39,181 nt of DNA from Actinomycetota bacterium (GTDB lineage: Bacteria > Actinomycetota > Thermoleophilia > Solirubrobacterales > Thermoleophilaceae): positions 1 to 39,181 of the forward strand of contig JAFAQQ010000011.1 in assembly GCA_019246335.1 (NCBI GenBank). The letters are read 5' to 3'. Every line of letters starts with the position of its first letter. The first letter of the stretch is position 1. Below the pieces are notes generated by a model that saw only the letters and a list, made by a program, of their open reading frames with translations, was not told where the DNA came from and did no database searches. A program made the translations under genes and the position numbers. Positions 16,803 through 24,878 of the stretch are shown one piece after another.

Positions 16803-16808
16803 TACTCT
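16803..16808 (+). promoter_or_regulatory. Putative -10 element, leaderless start of the LppP-like gene
   Basis: TACTCT is followed by 7 nt and then the GTG at 16816; there is no Shine-Dalgarno motif in between. Confidence 0.45.
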
Positions 16809-16815
16809 GCGCGGC

Positions 16816-17424
16816 GTGTTGCGCGGGCTCGCATCCGCAGCCGTGGCGATCGTCGCCGTCGCGGTTGCAGGCTGCGGCGGCGGCACGAAGGCCGGTTCGA
16901 CGCAGACCAGCACGGTCACCGTCACGTCGACCGGCGGGGGCGGGGCGTCGTCCGGCGGGACCACCCACACCGCCCACGGGATGGCTCAGGCGCCCTCGCC
17001 GGATGACGCGCAGCAGTACGCCCGGCATACCTATGTGGTCCAGCCGCAGCTCGGGAAGCGCGTGTTCAAGGTATTCGGCCCGGCACAGAGCGTCACCGCG
17101 GGCGACGGCTCCTTGATCACGGCCTTCAGCGCCGTGCTGGCCGATTCCGGCGATGGGACGGGGCAGGCGGTGCTGCTCTTCCGCGGCACGAAGTTCCTTG
17201 GCTGGGCGAGCAATCGGCTCGCCATCCGGCTCACGATCGGGCGGAGCGGCGACCAGATCGCGGTCAAGTACGGCAACTTCCAGGGAAACGACCCGCTTTG
17301 CTGCCCCTCGTCGATGAAGACCGTCGACTACTCGTGGAACGGCTCGCGCATCGTCGCCGACGGCGACCCGCCGCTCGCGTACGGAAAGCCGGGCGACGAG
17401 CTGCGCCTGGCCCCCGGCGGCTGA
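16816..17424 (+). CDS. LppP/LprE-type secreted lipoprotein
   Basis: 202 aa from GTG. Arg3, a hydrophobic core and AVAGC make a lipoprotein signal peptide with the acylated Cys20, followed by a Thr/Ser/Gly-rich spacer (STQTSTVTVTSTGGGG). The C-terminal domain contains the paired cysteines of DPLCCPSS and the ending YSWNGSRIVADGDPP, which match the LppP/LprE lipoprotein domain known from mycobacteria and relatives. Longer in-frame upstream extensions would run antisense through the permease gene and lose the signal peptide. Function unknown in the family; the protein is expected on the outer face of the membrane. Confidence 0.82.
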   Translation: MLRGLASAAVAIVAVAVAGCGGGTKAGSTQTSTVTVTSTGGGGASSGGTTHTAHGMAQAPSPDDAQQYARHTYVVQPQLGKRVFKVFGPAQSVTAGDGSLITAFSAVLADSGDGTGQAVLLFRGTKFLGWASNRLAIRLTIGRSGDQIAVKYGNFQGNDPLCCPSSMKTVDYSWNGSRIVADGDPPLAYGKPGDELRLAPGG

Positions 17425-17451
17425 CCGGCCCGGCCGGGCGAGACGAGTCGC

Positions 17452-18993
17452 TCACGCCGAGCCCTGCTGCGAGGCCGCGGCGGTCGCGGTGTCGCGCCCG
17501 TAAGTGGTTCGAGCGCGCAGCAGGAAGACACCGCCCGCGGCGAGTGTCCCGAGGAGAAGGAGGAAGGAGATCTGGAGCCCTCTGGCGGCCCCCGGCGAGA
17601 CGATCGGATGGGTCCCGATCGGAGCCTGCTTGGGAGCGATTCCGGCGATGAGGTCCGCGAGCCCGCCGAACACGAGTGGCGCGACCGCCTGCGCGAGCGA
17701 CCGCAGGACCGTGCGCGTGCTCTCGGCGCGGCCCCAGAGACCGGCGGGCATGATGTCGAGGCGCGCGGCGTCCAGCGGCGGGTTGGCCGCCGAGAGCAGG
17801 GCCGCCCCCGCGACGTCGAACCAGACGGCGGGCGTGAGTTGACTCGACACGATGCCGGGGACGAGCAGACCGGCCGCGCCCAGATAGGAGACGGCGGGAA
17901 CCCAGACCCGTGCTTCGAGATAGCCGCGGCGCACGAGCGAATCGGTCAGCCGGCCGCTGATCAAGGTCCCGACCAGCGCGCCGGCTACGAGCAGGGCGAG
18001 AACGAGCTCGGCCTCCGCCTGGCTCGCGTGGTAGTGGCCGCGGACGAACAGCAGCGCGAAGGTCGACAGCCCGGCGAAGTAGAAGTAGCCGAGCGAGCTG
18101 CTGATGATCATCAGCACGTTGGTCGGGATCGAGAGGATGTAGCGGACCGCGGCGGCCAGGCCCAGCTTGCTCGGATCCGTTCGCAGTATGCGGCTCGGGT
18201 CGGGGTGTATGCCGCGGCGCCTGAGCGCCTGGCGGGCGGGCTCGCCGACGGACCCCTCCGGCTCCTCCTCCGCGGCCGGCGACTGCGCTCGCAGCCTGGA
18301 CTCGGCCACCGCCTGCTTCAGGTCGACGACCCCGTGCATGAGCCAGCTCGCCCCGCCGCGGGGCGGCTCCGGAACCGTCCTGTGGAGCTCGCGCGCCAGG
18401 AAGAACCCGGGGAGGGCGAGCAGCACGAAGGCGGCGCGCCAGTCGATCACGCTCGCGACGCTGCCGCTGACGATGAAGCCCGCCGCGGTCCCCACGATCT
18501 CGCCGCCGAGGATGTACGCCCACACACGCCCGCGCTCGCGTGACGGGAAGTAGTCGCCGGTCAGCGAGGCGATGGCGGGTCCGGCGGTCGCAGTGACCGC
18601 GCCGAGAACAAGACGCGTGAGGAGGAGCGTCCCGTAGCTGCCGGCGAAGGCGCTCATGAGCGACGCGCCGCTCCACATCACGATGCTCAGCGACAGCAGG
18701 GGCATCCGGCTTACGCGGTCGACGAGGAGCCCAACGGGGATCGTGAACAGCGCTCCGACCAGCAGCGCGACCGAGCTGAGGAGCCCGATCTCGGTGTTGC
18801 CGATGCGCAGGGAGTGCTCGAGCTGCGGCGCGACGGCCCCGACCGTGGCCGCGTCCGCGCCGCTCAGCGCGAGCACGGCGCCGAAGAGGGTGATCACGCG
18901 CGCCCGAGCAGGACCGCCCACCCGCCGTACGACCTGCCCGCGCACGAGCCGGCCGAGGCGGCGCAGCAGGCCGGGATCTCCGTTCGCCGTCAC
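17452..18993 (-). CDS. Major facilitator superfamily transporter
   Basis: 513 aa from GTG with GGAG three bases upstream. Twelve probable membrane segments; the loop 2-3 motif A appears as GLLVDRVSRMPLLSLS (form GxxxDRxxR) and the second-half version as LISGRLTDSLVRRG. A long charged central loop (SRLRAQSPAAEEEPEGSVGE region) separates the two six-helix halves. SLTGDYFPSRERGRVWAYI resembles the Spinster/sphingosine-phosphate-transporter-like branch of MFS. The substrate cannot be assigned. The gene lies downstream of, and on the same strand as, the secreted 142-aa protein (66 nt gap). Confidence 0.88.
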   Translation of the reverse strand: MTANGDPGLLRRLGRLVRGQVVRRVGGPARARVITLFGAVLALSGADAATVGAVAPQLEHSLRIGNTEIGLLSSVALLVGALFTIPVGLLVDRVSRMPLLSLSIVMWSGASLMSAFAGSYGTLLLTRLVLGAVTATAGPAIASLTGDYFPSRERGRVWAYILGGEIVGTAAGFIVSGSVASVIDWRAAFVLLALPGFFLARELHRTVPEPPRGGASWLMHGVVDLKQAVAESRLRAQSPAAEEEPEGSVGEPARQALRRRGIHPDPSRILRTDPSKLGLAAAVRYILSIPTNVLMIISSSLGYFYFAGLSTFALLFVRGHYHASQAEAELVLALLVAGALVGTLISGRLTDSLVRRGYLEARVWVPAVSYLGAAGLLVPGIVSSQLTPAVWFDVAGAALLSAANPPLDAARLDIMPAGLWGRAESTRTVLRSLAQAVAPLVFGGLADLIAGIAPKQAPIGTHPIVSPGAARGLQISFLLLLGTLAAGGVFLLRARTTYGRDTATAAASQQGSA

Positions 18994-19059
18994 AGCTCCG
19001 CCATGGTCGGTGCCTTACCGCCTGCGATCCGAACTGGACGGAGTACCTGGCGGTGTGAT

Positions 19060-19488
19060 CTAGCGGCCGGCCTCCCGGATCCGCCGGGCGAGGTCGGAGA
19101 GCGCTCTCGACGCGCCGCCGGGCGCCGTGGCCGCCTTGACCTGCAGGGCGCCAGGCGTTCCCGTCGCGCAGACCGCCTCTCCGTACGAAGAGTACGTCGT
19201 CGTGACGCTCGGATTGCCGAACCCGAAGGAAGCCTTCTTGAGGGTCGGCTGGACCGCCGCGTATCCGATCAGGTTCGCCCCGTTCACGGGGTCGGCGCTG
19301 ATGGCCACGAAGTGCTTCGGGCAGTGGACGTCTTCCTTCGCGACCTGTCCCGGCGGTATGTGAAGCATCTTCCCGAGGACCGTACGCACCCCGAGCGTGG
19401 GGGTCGGGTCGGCGCCGGACGAGGCCGTGACCGCGACCAGGGCCGCCGTTGTTGCGGCGAGAGCGACTGCGAGAACGGCCCTGTGCAT
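19060..19488 (-). CDS. Secreted protein of unknown function
   Basis: 142 aa with an excellent AGGGAGGT ribosome binding site 3 nt before the ATG. MHRAVLAVALAATTAALVAV followed by TASSGADP is a classical cleavable signal peptide. The mature part has two cysteines (56 and 107) that could form one disulfide, flanking KHFVAISADPVNGANLIGYA and a FGFGNPSVTTTYSSYGEAVC segment. I do not recognise a family. It is divergent from the phosphodiester glycosidase gene and upstream of the MFS gene on the same strand. Confidence 0.72.
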   Translation of the reverse strand: MHRAVLAVALAATTAALVAVTASSGADPTPTLGVRTVLGKMLHIPPGQVAKEDVHCPKHFVAISADPVNGANLIGYAAVQPTLKKASFGFGNPSVTTTYSSYGEAVCATGTPGALQVKAATAPGGASRALSDLARRIREAGR

Positions 19489-19605
19489 GGAACCTCCCTT
19501 TCGACGCGTGACCCGGCGGGTGGAGCTTAGGTGGAGGTGGCCCGCCTCGGTCGCACGTCACGTGGCGCCGCTGAACGCATCCTCATCCATCCTTAGGCCG
19601 CACTC

Positions 19606-21012
19606 ATGAAAGCCTCCCACCCTGCCCGCCTCATGGTCACCGTCGGCGCCAAGCCACGCGCGCAACCCGAGCGGCGCGAAGCGCCCCGCCGCGTGCGCGC
19701 GCGCGCACGCGTCGAGCTCGCGATCGCCGCGGCGCTCCTCGGCCTCGGGCTGCTCGTGCTTCGGCCCGGCATGGCGCTCCTCGGCGTCGCGGCGCTGCCG
19801 ATCGTCACGCTCCGGCTGGCCGGGGTCGCGGTCGGGGGCATGCGACGCCGCAGCCAGGTCGGCCTGCCGCCGCGAAGGGGCCGGCGCGCCGGCGTGGCAC
19901 GAGCGCGCCGGGCAGCCGACGTCGTGACCGCGGCGGCGGTCATGGCGATCGTGCTCTCGCTCGCCTCCTACGGGGGCGCCCTGGGCTCGCGCTCCAACTC
20001 CAGCCTGGGGATCCGGTCGGTCGAATGGCTGCGCGACAACGGCGCGGCCTGGCTCGTGTCCGACGTCGAACGCCTGTACTACTCGATCACCGCGCCAGCC
20101 AAGGGCGGTCCGGCCCTGAGGCAGCTGCCGACCGTGGGGCTCACCTCGCCACGCCTCGTGCCCACCTATCGCCTCCCCCACTCGGCCGCCCCGCCGAAGG
20201 GGATCGCGCCGGTGATCGCACCCGCGCTCCCCGGGGAGGGCGCCTGGCGGGCCACCCAGGATCGGTTCTCGAGCCTCGGCGAGGCGCCGCTGCTCGTGAC
20301 CACCTATCGGCCCGACCCGACCTATCCGAGGGTCGTCGCCGGGGTGGCGCGGATCAATCCGCGGCGCGCGGTCGTCGCTCTCTACCCCGGCATACGGGTG
20401 CCGCCGGGCGGCGCGTCGATGCAGAGCGCGGGCGAGGTACCGCCCCCGCTGCGCCGGCGGCTCCTGGCCACGTTCAACGGCGGGTTCAACCCGGCCGATT
20501 ACGCGGGCGGCTTCTACACCGGCGGGCGGCTGCTCGAGGCCATGAGGCCGGGACTTGCGACACTGGTCGGCACGACGTCGGGGCGCGTCGACGTCAGGAC
20601 CTGGCACGGGGGTTCCCGGCCGGGGCGGAACATCGTCTTCGCACGGCAGAACCTGCCCCTCATCGTCGCCGACGGCCGGCCGAACCCGGGGCTGAGCGGC
20701 GGTCGCGAATGGGGCACGACCGTGGGTAACACCACGCTGGTCTGGCGCTCCGGGGTCGGCGTCGACCGGCATGGCAATCTCCTCTACGCCGCCGCGAGCT
20801 ACCGCACGGTTCAGGGCCTCGCCGACATCCTCGTCCACGCCGGGGCGATCCGGGCCATGGAGCTCGACATCAACTCCTACTGGGTGACCTTCAACGTCTT
20901 CGGACAGCGAGGGGCGCGGAGCCCTTCGAAGCTGCTCGGGGGCATGGATCGACCCGCCACCCGCTACCTCGCGCCCGACGACCGGGACTTCTTCGCCGTC
21001 TACGCGCGCTGA
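19606..21012 (+). CDS. Phosphodiester glycosidase (NAGPA domain) membrane protein
   Basis: 468 aa. A basic cytoplasmic N-terminus (to about 35), two hydrophobic segments (about 36-75 and 106-125), then an extracytoplasmic domain from about 240 with the NAGPA pattern: ATFNGGFNPADYAGGFYTGG, QNLPLIVADGRPNPG, GVDRHGNLLYAAAS and ILVHAGAIRAMELDINSYW. The family removes sugars from phosphodiester linkages (mammalian uncovering enzyme; bacterial exopolysaccharide and wall-polymer relatives). An ATG nine codons downstream is an alternative start. The 3' end overlaps the convergent glycosyltransferase by 13 bp. Role in envelope polymer turnover is inferred. Confidence 0.82.
   Translation: MKASHPARLMVTVGAKPRAQPERREAPRRVRARARVELAIAAALLGLGLLVLRPGMALLGVAALPIVTLRLAGVAVGGMRRRSQVGLPPRRGRRAGVARARRAADVVTAAAVMAIVLSLASYGGALGSRSNSSLGIRSVEWLRDNGAAWLVSDVERLYYSITAPAKGGPALRQLPTVGLTSPRLVPTYRLPHSAAPPKGIAPVIAPALPGEGAWRATQDRFSSLGEAPLLVTTYRPDPTYPRVVAGVARINPRRAVVALYPGIRVPPGGASMQSAGEVPPPLRRRLLATFNGGFNPADYAGGFYTGGRLLEAMRPGLATLVGTTSGRVDVRTWHGGSRPGRNIVFARQNLPLIVADGRPNPGLSGGREWGTTVGNTTLVWRSGVGVDRHGNLLYAAASYRTVQGLADILVHAGAIRAMELDINSYWVTFNVFGQRGARSPSKLLGGMDRPATRYLAPDDRDFFAVYAR
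19690..19709. repeat. 20-bp perfect palindrome of alternating purine-pyrimidine
   Basis: A CG/CA/TG alternation, self-complementary over 20 bp, inside the N-terminal coding part of the NAGPA gene (Arg/Ala-rich RVRARAR). It could form Z-DNA or a cruciform, but it is explained well enough by Arg/Ala codons at high GC. Confidence 0.6.
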
Positions 21013-22241
21013 TCCGCGCGGCGCGCGAACCGTGAGCCCAGCGCGCCGGCCCCCGCGGCGATCGTGATCGCCGCCAGCACGATCAGCGAGACCTCCGCCG
21101 CCTGTCGAAAGCGGATCACTCCGTAGCCGAGGGCGCTCGTGACCGTCACGGCGATCGGGGGCGCGAGCAGGATGAACAGGGTCTGCGCGCGGCGGCGGAG
21201 GATGACCAATCCCGCGCCGGCCAGCGCGAACAGCGAGAAGTACATGACGGTCCCGGCCACCTGCGTTCGGTAGTCGCGCCCCTCGTAGAACTCCTCCTCG
21301 TGCCACTGACGGTCGGGCCGGTAGAAACCCCAGGTCTTCGCCACCCGGACACCCATTACGACGGGCAGCCTGCCGAGGTGGCGGCGGGCGTATCGAAGGC
21401 CCTCCCGGCGCTCCACCGTCGCCTCGTCCGCCTGGTTCCCCGGGCGTCTGTGCACGCAGCGCGGATCCCAGCCGCCGATGCCCTTGCCGTAGTACGCGCC
21501 TTCGCAATTCGCGCCCTCGACAAGCGACGCCTCGTTGGTCGAGATCGGCACGAAGCGGTCGAACGCGAGGAGGTTCCGGATGGTCCAGGGCGCGATCGCG
21601 ACGAGGCATCCCGCGCAGACCACCGCCGCCTGCAGCGCTCGCGCGCGCGGGGCACGACGCGCGAGCAGCACGCCCAGCAGCGGCAGGAAGAGCAGCGCCT
21701 CGGCGCGCACGAGCGCGGCCACACCGATGAGGGCGCCGAGCGCGAACAGCCGCCGCCCGGGCCTGTCCCACGCGGCATACGCGCCGATGAGCAGGCATGT
21801 GACCGCGAGCCCGTAGAGCGTCTCGCTCCGCAGCGACCCGTCGGTCGCGAGGAACACGGGGTACACGGCCGCAAGCGACGCGGCCACGAGGCCGACGGTC
21901 CGGCCGCCGACCCGCCGTGCGAGGACGCCGATCGCTCCGACCGTCCCGGCGCCGAGGAGGGAGTTCAGGACCTGCTGGCTCACCCATCCCCGCGAGATTC
22001 CCTGCACCGGAGCCAGCAGCAGCGGGTAGAGCGGGGGCTTCTCAGCGGTCGCCCGCAGCGCCCGCCGGCCGACGTTGGCGAGGGTGAAGCCGTGGCCGTC
22101 GATCAGGTGCTGAGCGATCCGCTGAAACGTCTCGGCGTCGCCGTTCAGCGGCGTCCGGCGCGCGTAGTGCAGCGCGTACAGCAGCCGGATCGCAAGGCCG
22201 GCGACGACGACCAGGGAGAGCTGTGCGCGGTAGCTCCGCAA
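21000..22241 (-). CDS. GT-C fold membrane glycosyltransferase (PMT_2/ArnT-like)
   Basis: 413 aa from a TTG; no ATG or GTG gives the complete first helix. TM1 (SLVVVAGLAIRLLYALHYA) is followed by the loop TPLNGDAETFQRIAQHLIDG, with the Asp/Glu pair that forms the catalytic site of lipid-phosphate-sugar-dependent GT-C enzymes, then AEKPPLYPLLLAPV, the conserved PPLYP-type motif. About ten membrane segments; an extracytoplasmic insertion with three cysteines (NCEGAYYGKGIGGWDPRC and upstream) lies around 240-265. It is convergent with the NAGPA gene and divergent from the acylase gene. Acceptor and donor unknown. Confidence 0.8.
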   Translation of the reverse strand: MRSYRAQLSLVVVAGLAIRLLYALHYARRTPLNGDAETFQRIAQHLIDGHGFTLANVGRRALRATAEKPPLYPLLLAPVQGISRGWVSQQVLNSLLGAGTVGAIGVLARRVGGRTVGLVAASLAAVYPVFLATDGSLRSETLYGLAVTCLLIGAYAAWDRPGRRLFALGALIGVAALVRAEALLFLPLLGVLLARRAPRARALQAAVVCAGCLVAIAPWTIRNLLAFDRFVPISTNEASLVEGANCEGAYYGKGIGGWDPRCVHRRPGNQADEATVERREGLRYARRHLGRLPVVMGVRVAKTWGFYRPDRQWHEEEFYEGRDYRTQVAGTVMYFSLFALAGAGLVILRRRAQTLFILLAPPIAVTVTSALGYGVIRFRQAAEVSLIVLAAITIAAGAGALGSRFARRADQRA

Positions 22242-22317
22242 CGGCGCGACAGGCTATGGAACCGTCCGAACGCGGGCGCGTGCGGATCGATCGGCTACGC
22301 GCTCGCGCCGCGGCCAT

Positions 22318-22323
22318 TACTGT
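22318..22323 (+). promoter_or_regulatory. Putative -10 element of the acylase-ceramidase operon
   Basis: TACTGT lies 8 nt before the ATG at 22332, within the 90-nt divergent space to the TTG-started glycosyltransferase gene. No Shine-Dalgarno motif is evident, again consistent with a leaderless or nearly leaderless transcript. Confidence 0.35.
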
Positions 22324-22331
22324 GCCCGGCG

Positions 22332-24878
22332 ATGCGTTTGCGGGTTGGGGGTATCGCGGCCTCGGCCGCGGTCGTGGTCCTCGTCGCCACCGCCACCGGT
22401 CATGCCGCGGACCCAACCGCGGTGACGATCTACAGGGACCAGTACGGCGTCCCGCAGATCGAGGCGGGGTCGGCGGACGCCCTGGCATACGGCACGGGCT
22501 ACGAGCAGGCGAAGGAGCGGCCGTTCATCACGAACGGGATCCGTCTGTTCGCACAGGGACGGATCTCCGAGCTCGAGGGCAAGGACGTGCTGCCCGCCGA
22601 CGAGGTGATGCGCCGCGACTTCTACAACCCCGCCGAGGTGCAGCGGCAATACGACCAGCTGCCCGACCCGATGAAGCGTGCGCTACAGGCCTTCAGCGAC
22701 GGCTTCAACAAGGGCATGCAGGAGGTGATGCTCGATCCCACCCGGCGTCCGGCGCTCTTCGACGCCCTCGGCTATACGCCCGAGCCGTGGAAGCCGACCG
22801 ACTCGATCAGCGTCCTGATGCTCTTCACGGAGGTCGAGTTCGCGGGCGAGGGCGGCGCCGGTCAGCTCGGCAACGCCGCTCTGCTCGGGCATCTTCAGAA
22901 GCGTTACGGGAACAGGCGCGGCCTCGCGATGTGGAACGACCTCCTGTTCAAGAACGACCCGCGCGCGCCCACCGTCGGAGGCGGGCAGGCGAACAGGGCG
23001 CCGCGCTCGATCCTCCACGAGCGGCTCCCCAGCGCGGCGCAGCAGAAGCTTGCGCGCGCGTACGCATCCCCGCTGCAGTCGATCGCGCAGGCGCGCGACG
23101 CCCAGGCCGCCTCGCTGCGCGCGATCATCAAGCGGCTGCCGCTCCCGAAGATCGGGTCCTACGGCGCGGCGATCAGCGGGCGGCGCACGAGGAGCGGCGG
23201 CGCGGTCGTGCTCGGCTCGCCGCAGGCCGGCCTCGGCGCGCCATCTATCTTCTGGCAGCTGGGCCAGCACGCGCCCGGATGGAACTGCACCGGGTTCACC
23301 GTCCCCGGAGTCGGGCCCTGGACCGGGATCGGCTGGTGCAACGACCACGCCTGGACGCTGATCGCCGGCAACATCGGCGAGCAGGTCGACAACTACATCG
23401 AGCGGATCAACCCGAGCAACCCGCGCCTCTACCTGTACCGCGGCAACTGGCGCCAGATGACCCAGCGCACCGAGACGTTCCACGTCGCCAAGTGCGCGCC
23501 GCCGATCTGCAAGGAGGTCGCCCCGCCCAGCACGGAGCAGGTGACCTTCGACTACACGGTCCACGGGCCGGTGGTCGCGCGCGACACCAAGCACGGCATC
23601 GCCATCACGCAGCGCCGTGCGCAGCGCGGGATATGGGGGCGGACGCTGCAGGCCCTCGCCGAGTGGAACACGAGCAGCGGGTTCTCCGGGTTCGACGCCG
23701 CGGCCGACCTCGCCACCGGCAGCTACAACATGCTCTACGGCGACCGCACGGGCAGGATCATGTACCGGTTCACCGGCGTGCAGCCGATCCGCGCCGCCGG
23801 GATCGACCGCCGCCTTCCCAGCCCGGGCACCGGCGGCGCCGAGTGGCGCGGCCTGCTGCACGGCCATGCGATGCCGCGCGTGGTCAATCCAAGGTCCGAC
23901 GTCCTCTCGGCGAACCAGGGAATCGAGACAAAGCCCGTGCCCTGGTGGCCGAACAGCTCGGCGGTCGCCGTGGGCCAGGTGTCGAGGGTGCGCGAGAACC
24001 GCCGGCTGCTCGTCCGGCTGCGGAACGTCGACACGAGCGTGATGAAGGCGGTCAACCCGCAGCTGATCCAGAGCCGAGATCCGATCACGCCGGTCTTCGC
24101 GGGCTACCTGCGCCGTGCGCTCGCACACGCGCATGACAAGCGCCTTCGTCAGGCGTGGAGGCTCTTCCGGCGGTGGGCCGCGGCGGGTTACCCGCGTGTC
24201 GACGCGAACCACGACCGCCGGTTCGACAGCCCGGCGCTCGAGATCTTCGGCGCCGACGACACCTCCTACGGCGACCTTCCTGACTCCGCCTACCCGCGCA
24301 CCCTCTGGCACCAGCTGCTGCGGCGGGTGTTCGGCGACGAGCTCGCGGGGGCGCAGATGCCCGGCACATGGCTCGGGCAGCTGTCGATGCTGAAGATCGC
24401 GCTCGACGGCCGCATCGGCCACCGTCGCCTCGCGCGCGACTACCTCGACAACATCCGGACCCACCGCCACCACACCGCGACCTCGTTGATCAGAGCGAGC
24501 CTGCGCAAGGCCCTGTCCGTCCTCCAGGCGCGCTTCGGCACCTCCGACATGTCGAAGTGGCTCGGTCCGGTGCCGCACCACGACTTCTCGGCCCAGGGCG
24601 CCGTCGGCGCACCGGGCTTCGACGGCTTCGACCACGGCACGTACAGCCAGATCGTCGATCCGCACGCCGGCGTGGGCCTCTACATCCTCCCGCCCGGGAA
24701 CGGGGAGGTGGACGGCGCCGCGGAGACGGCACTCGCGGAGGCCGGCACGTACCCGAAGCACTACACCGACCAGACCCCGCTGTACGCGCGCTTCGACTAC
24801 CTCGTGATGCCGCACTTCGCCTCGCAGTACCGCGCAAACCCGGAGTCCGTGGCGTCGCTGACCTACACGGGGCCATGA
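22332..24878 (+). CDS. Penicillin acylase family N-terminal nucleophile hydrolase, secreted
   Basis: 848 aa. Signal peptide MRLRVGGIAASAAVVVLVAT, alpha chain starting VTIYRDQYGVPQIEAGSADA, a linker, then the autocleavage site KIGS-YGAAISGRRTRSGGAV: Ser276 would become the free N-terminal catalytic Ser of the beta chain, and SANQG later supplies the conserved Asn region. The family hydrolyses N-acyl amides (penicillins, acyl-homoserine lactones, acylated peptides). Unusually, the NDPHL motif after the nucleophile is replaced by GSPQAGL. The beta chain contains three extra cysteines (NCTGF, GWCND, KCAPPICKE). The stop overlaps the next start as ATGA. An in-frame extension to 21300 is antisense to the glycosyltransferase and rejected. 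Confidence 0.88.
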   Translation: MRLRVGGIAASAAVVVLVATATGHAADPTAVTIYRDQYGVPQIEAGSADALAYGTGYEQAKERPFITNGIRLFAQGRISELEGKDVLPADEVMRRDFYNPAEVQRQYDQLPDPMKRALQAFSDGFNKGMQEVMLDPTRRPALFDALGYTPEPWKPTDSISVLMLFTEVEFAGEGGAGQLGNAALLGHLQKRYGNRRGLAMWNDLLFKNDPRAPTVGGGQANRAPRSILHERLPSAAQQKLARAYASPLQSIAQARDAQAASLRAIIKRLPLPKIGSYGAAISGRRTRSGGAVVLGSPQAGLGAPSIFWQLGQHAPGWNCTGFTVPGVGPWTGIGWCNDHAWTLIAGNIGEQVDNYIERINPSNPRLYLYRGNWRQMTQRTETFHVAKCAPPICKEVAPPSTEQVTFDYTVHGPVVARDTKHGIAITQRRAQRGIWGRTLQALAEWNTSSGFSGFDAAADLATGSYNMLYGDRTGRIMYRFTGVQPIRAAGIDRRLPSPGTGGAEWRGLLHGHAMPRVVNPRSDVLSANQGIETKPVPWWPNSSAVAVGQVSRVRENRRLLVRLRNVDTSVMKAVNPQLIQSRDPITPVFAGYLRRALAHAHDKRLRQAWRLFRRWAAAGYPRVDANHDRRFDSPALEIFGADDTSYGDLPDSAYPRTLWHQLLRRVFGDELAGAQMPGTWLGQLSMLKIALDGRIGHRRLARDYLDNIRTHRHHTATSLIRASLRKALSVLQARFGTSDMSKWLGPVPHHDFSAQGAVGAPGFDGFDHGTYSQIVDPHAGVGLYILPPGNGEVDGAAETALAEAGTYPKHYTDQTPLYARFDYLVMPHFASQYRANPESVASLTYTGP

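Noticed and set aside
14788-17028. Minus-strand 746-aa ORF overlapping the APC permease
   Set aside because: Its Arg/Gly-rich composition is a shadow of the permease, which has clear membrane segments and APC motifs in the other frame.
21300-22331. In-frame extension of the acylase ORF to a 1192-aa protein
   Set aside because: It runs antisense through the whole glycosyltransferase gene, has no family features, and the signal peptide at 22332 marks the true N-terminus.
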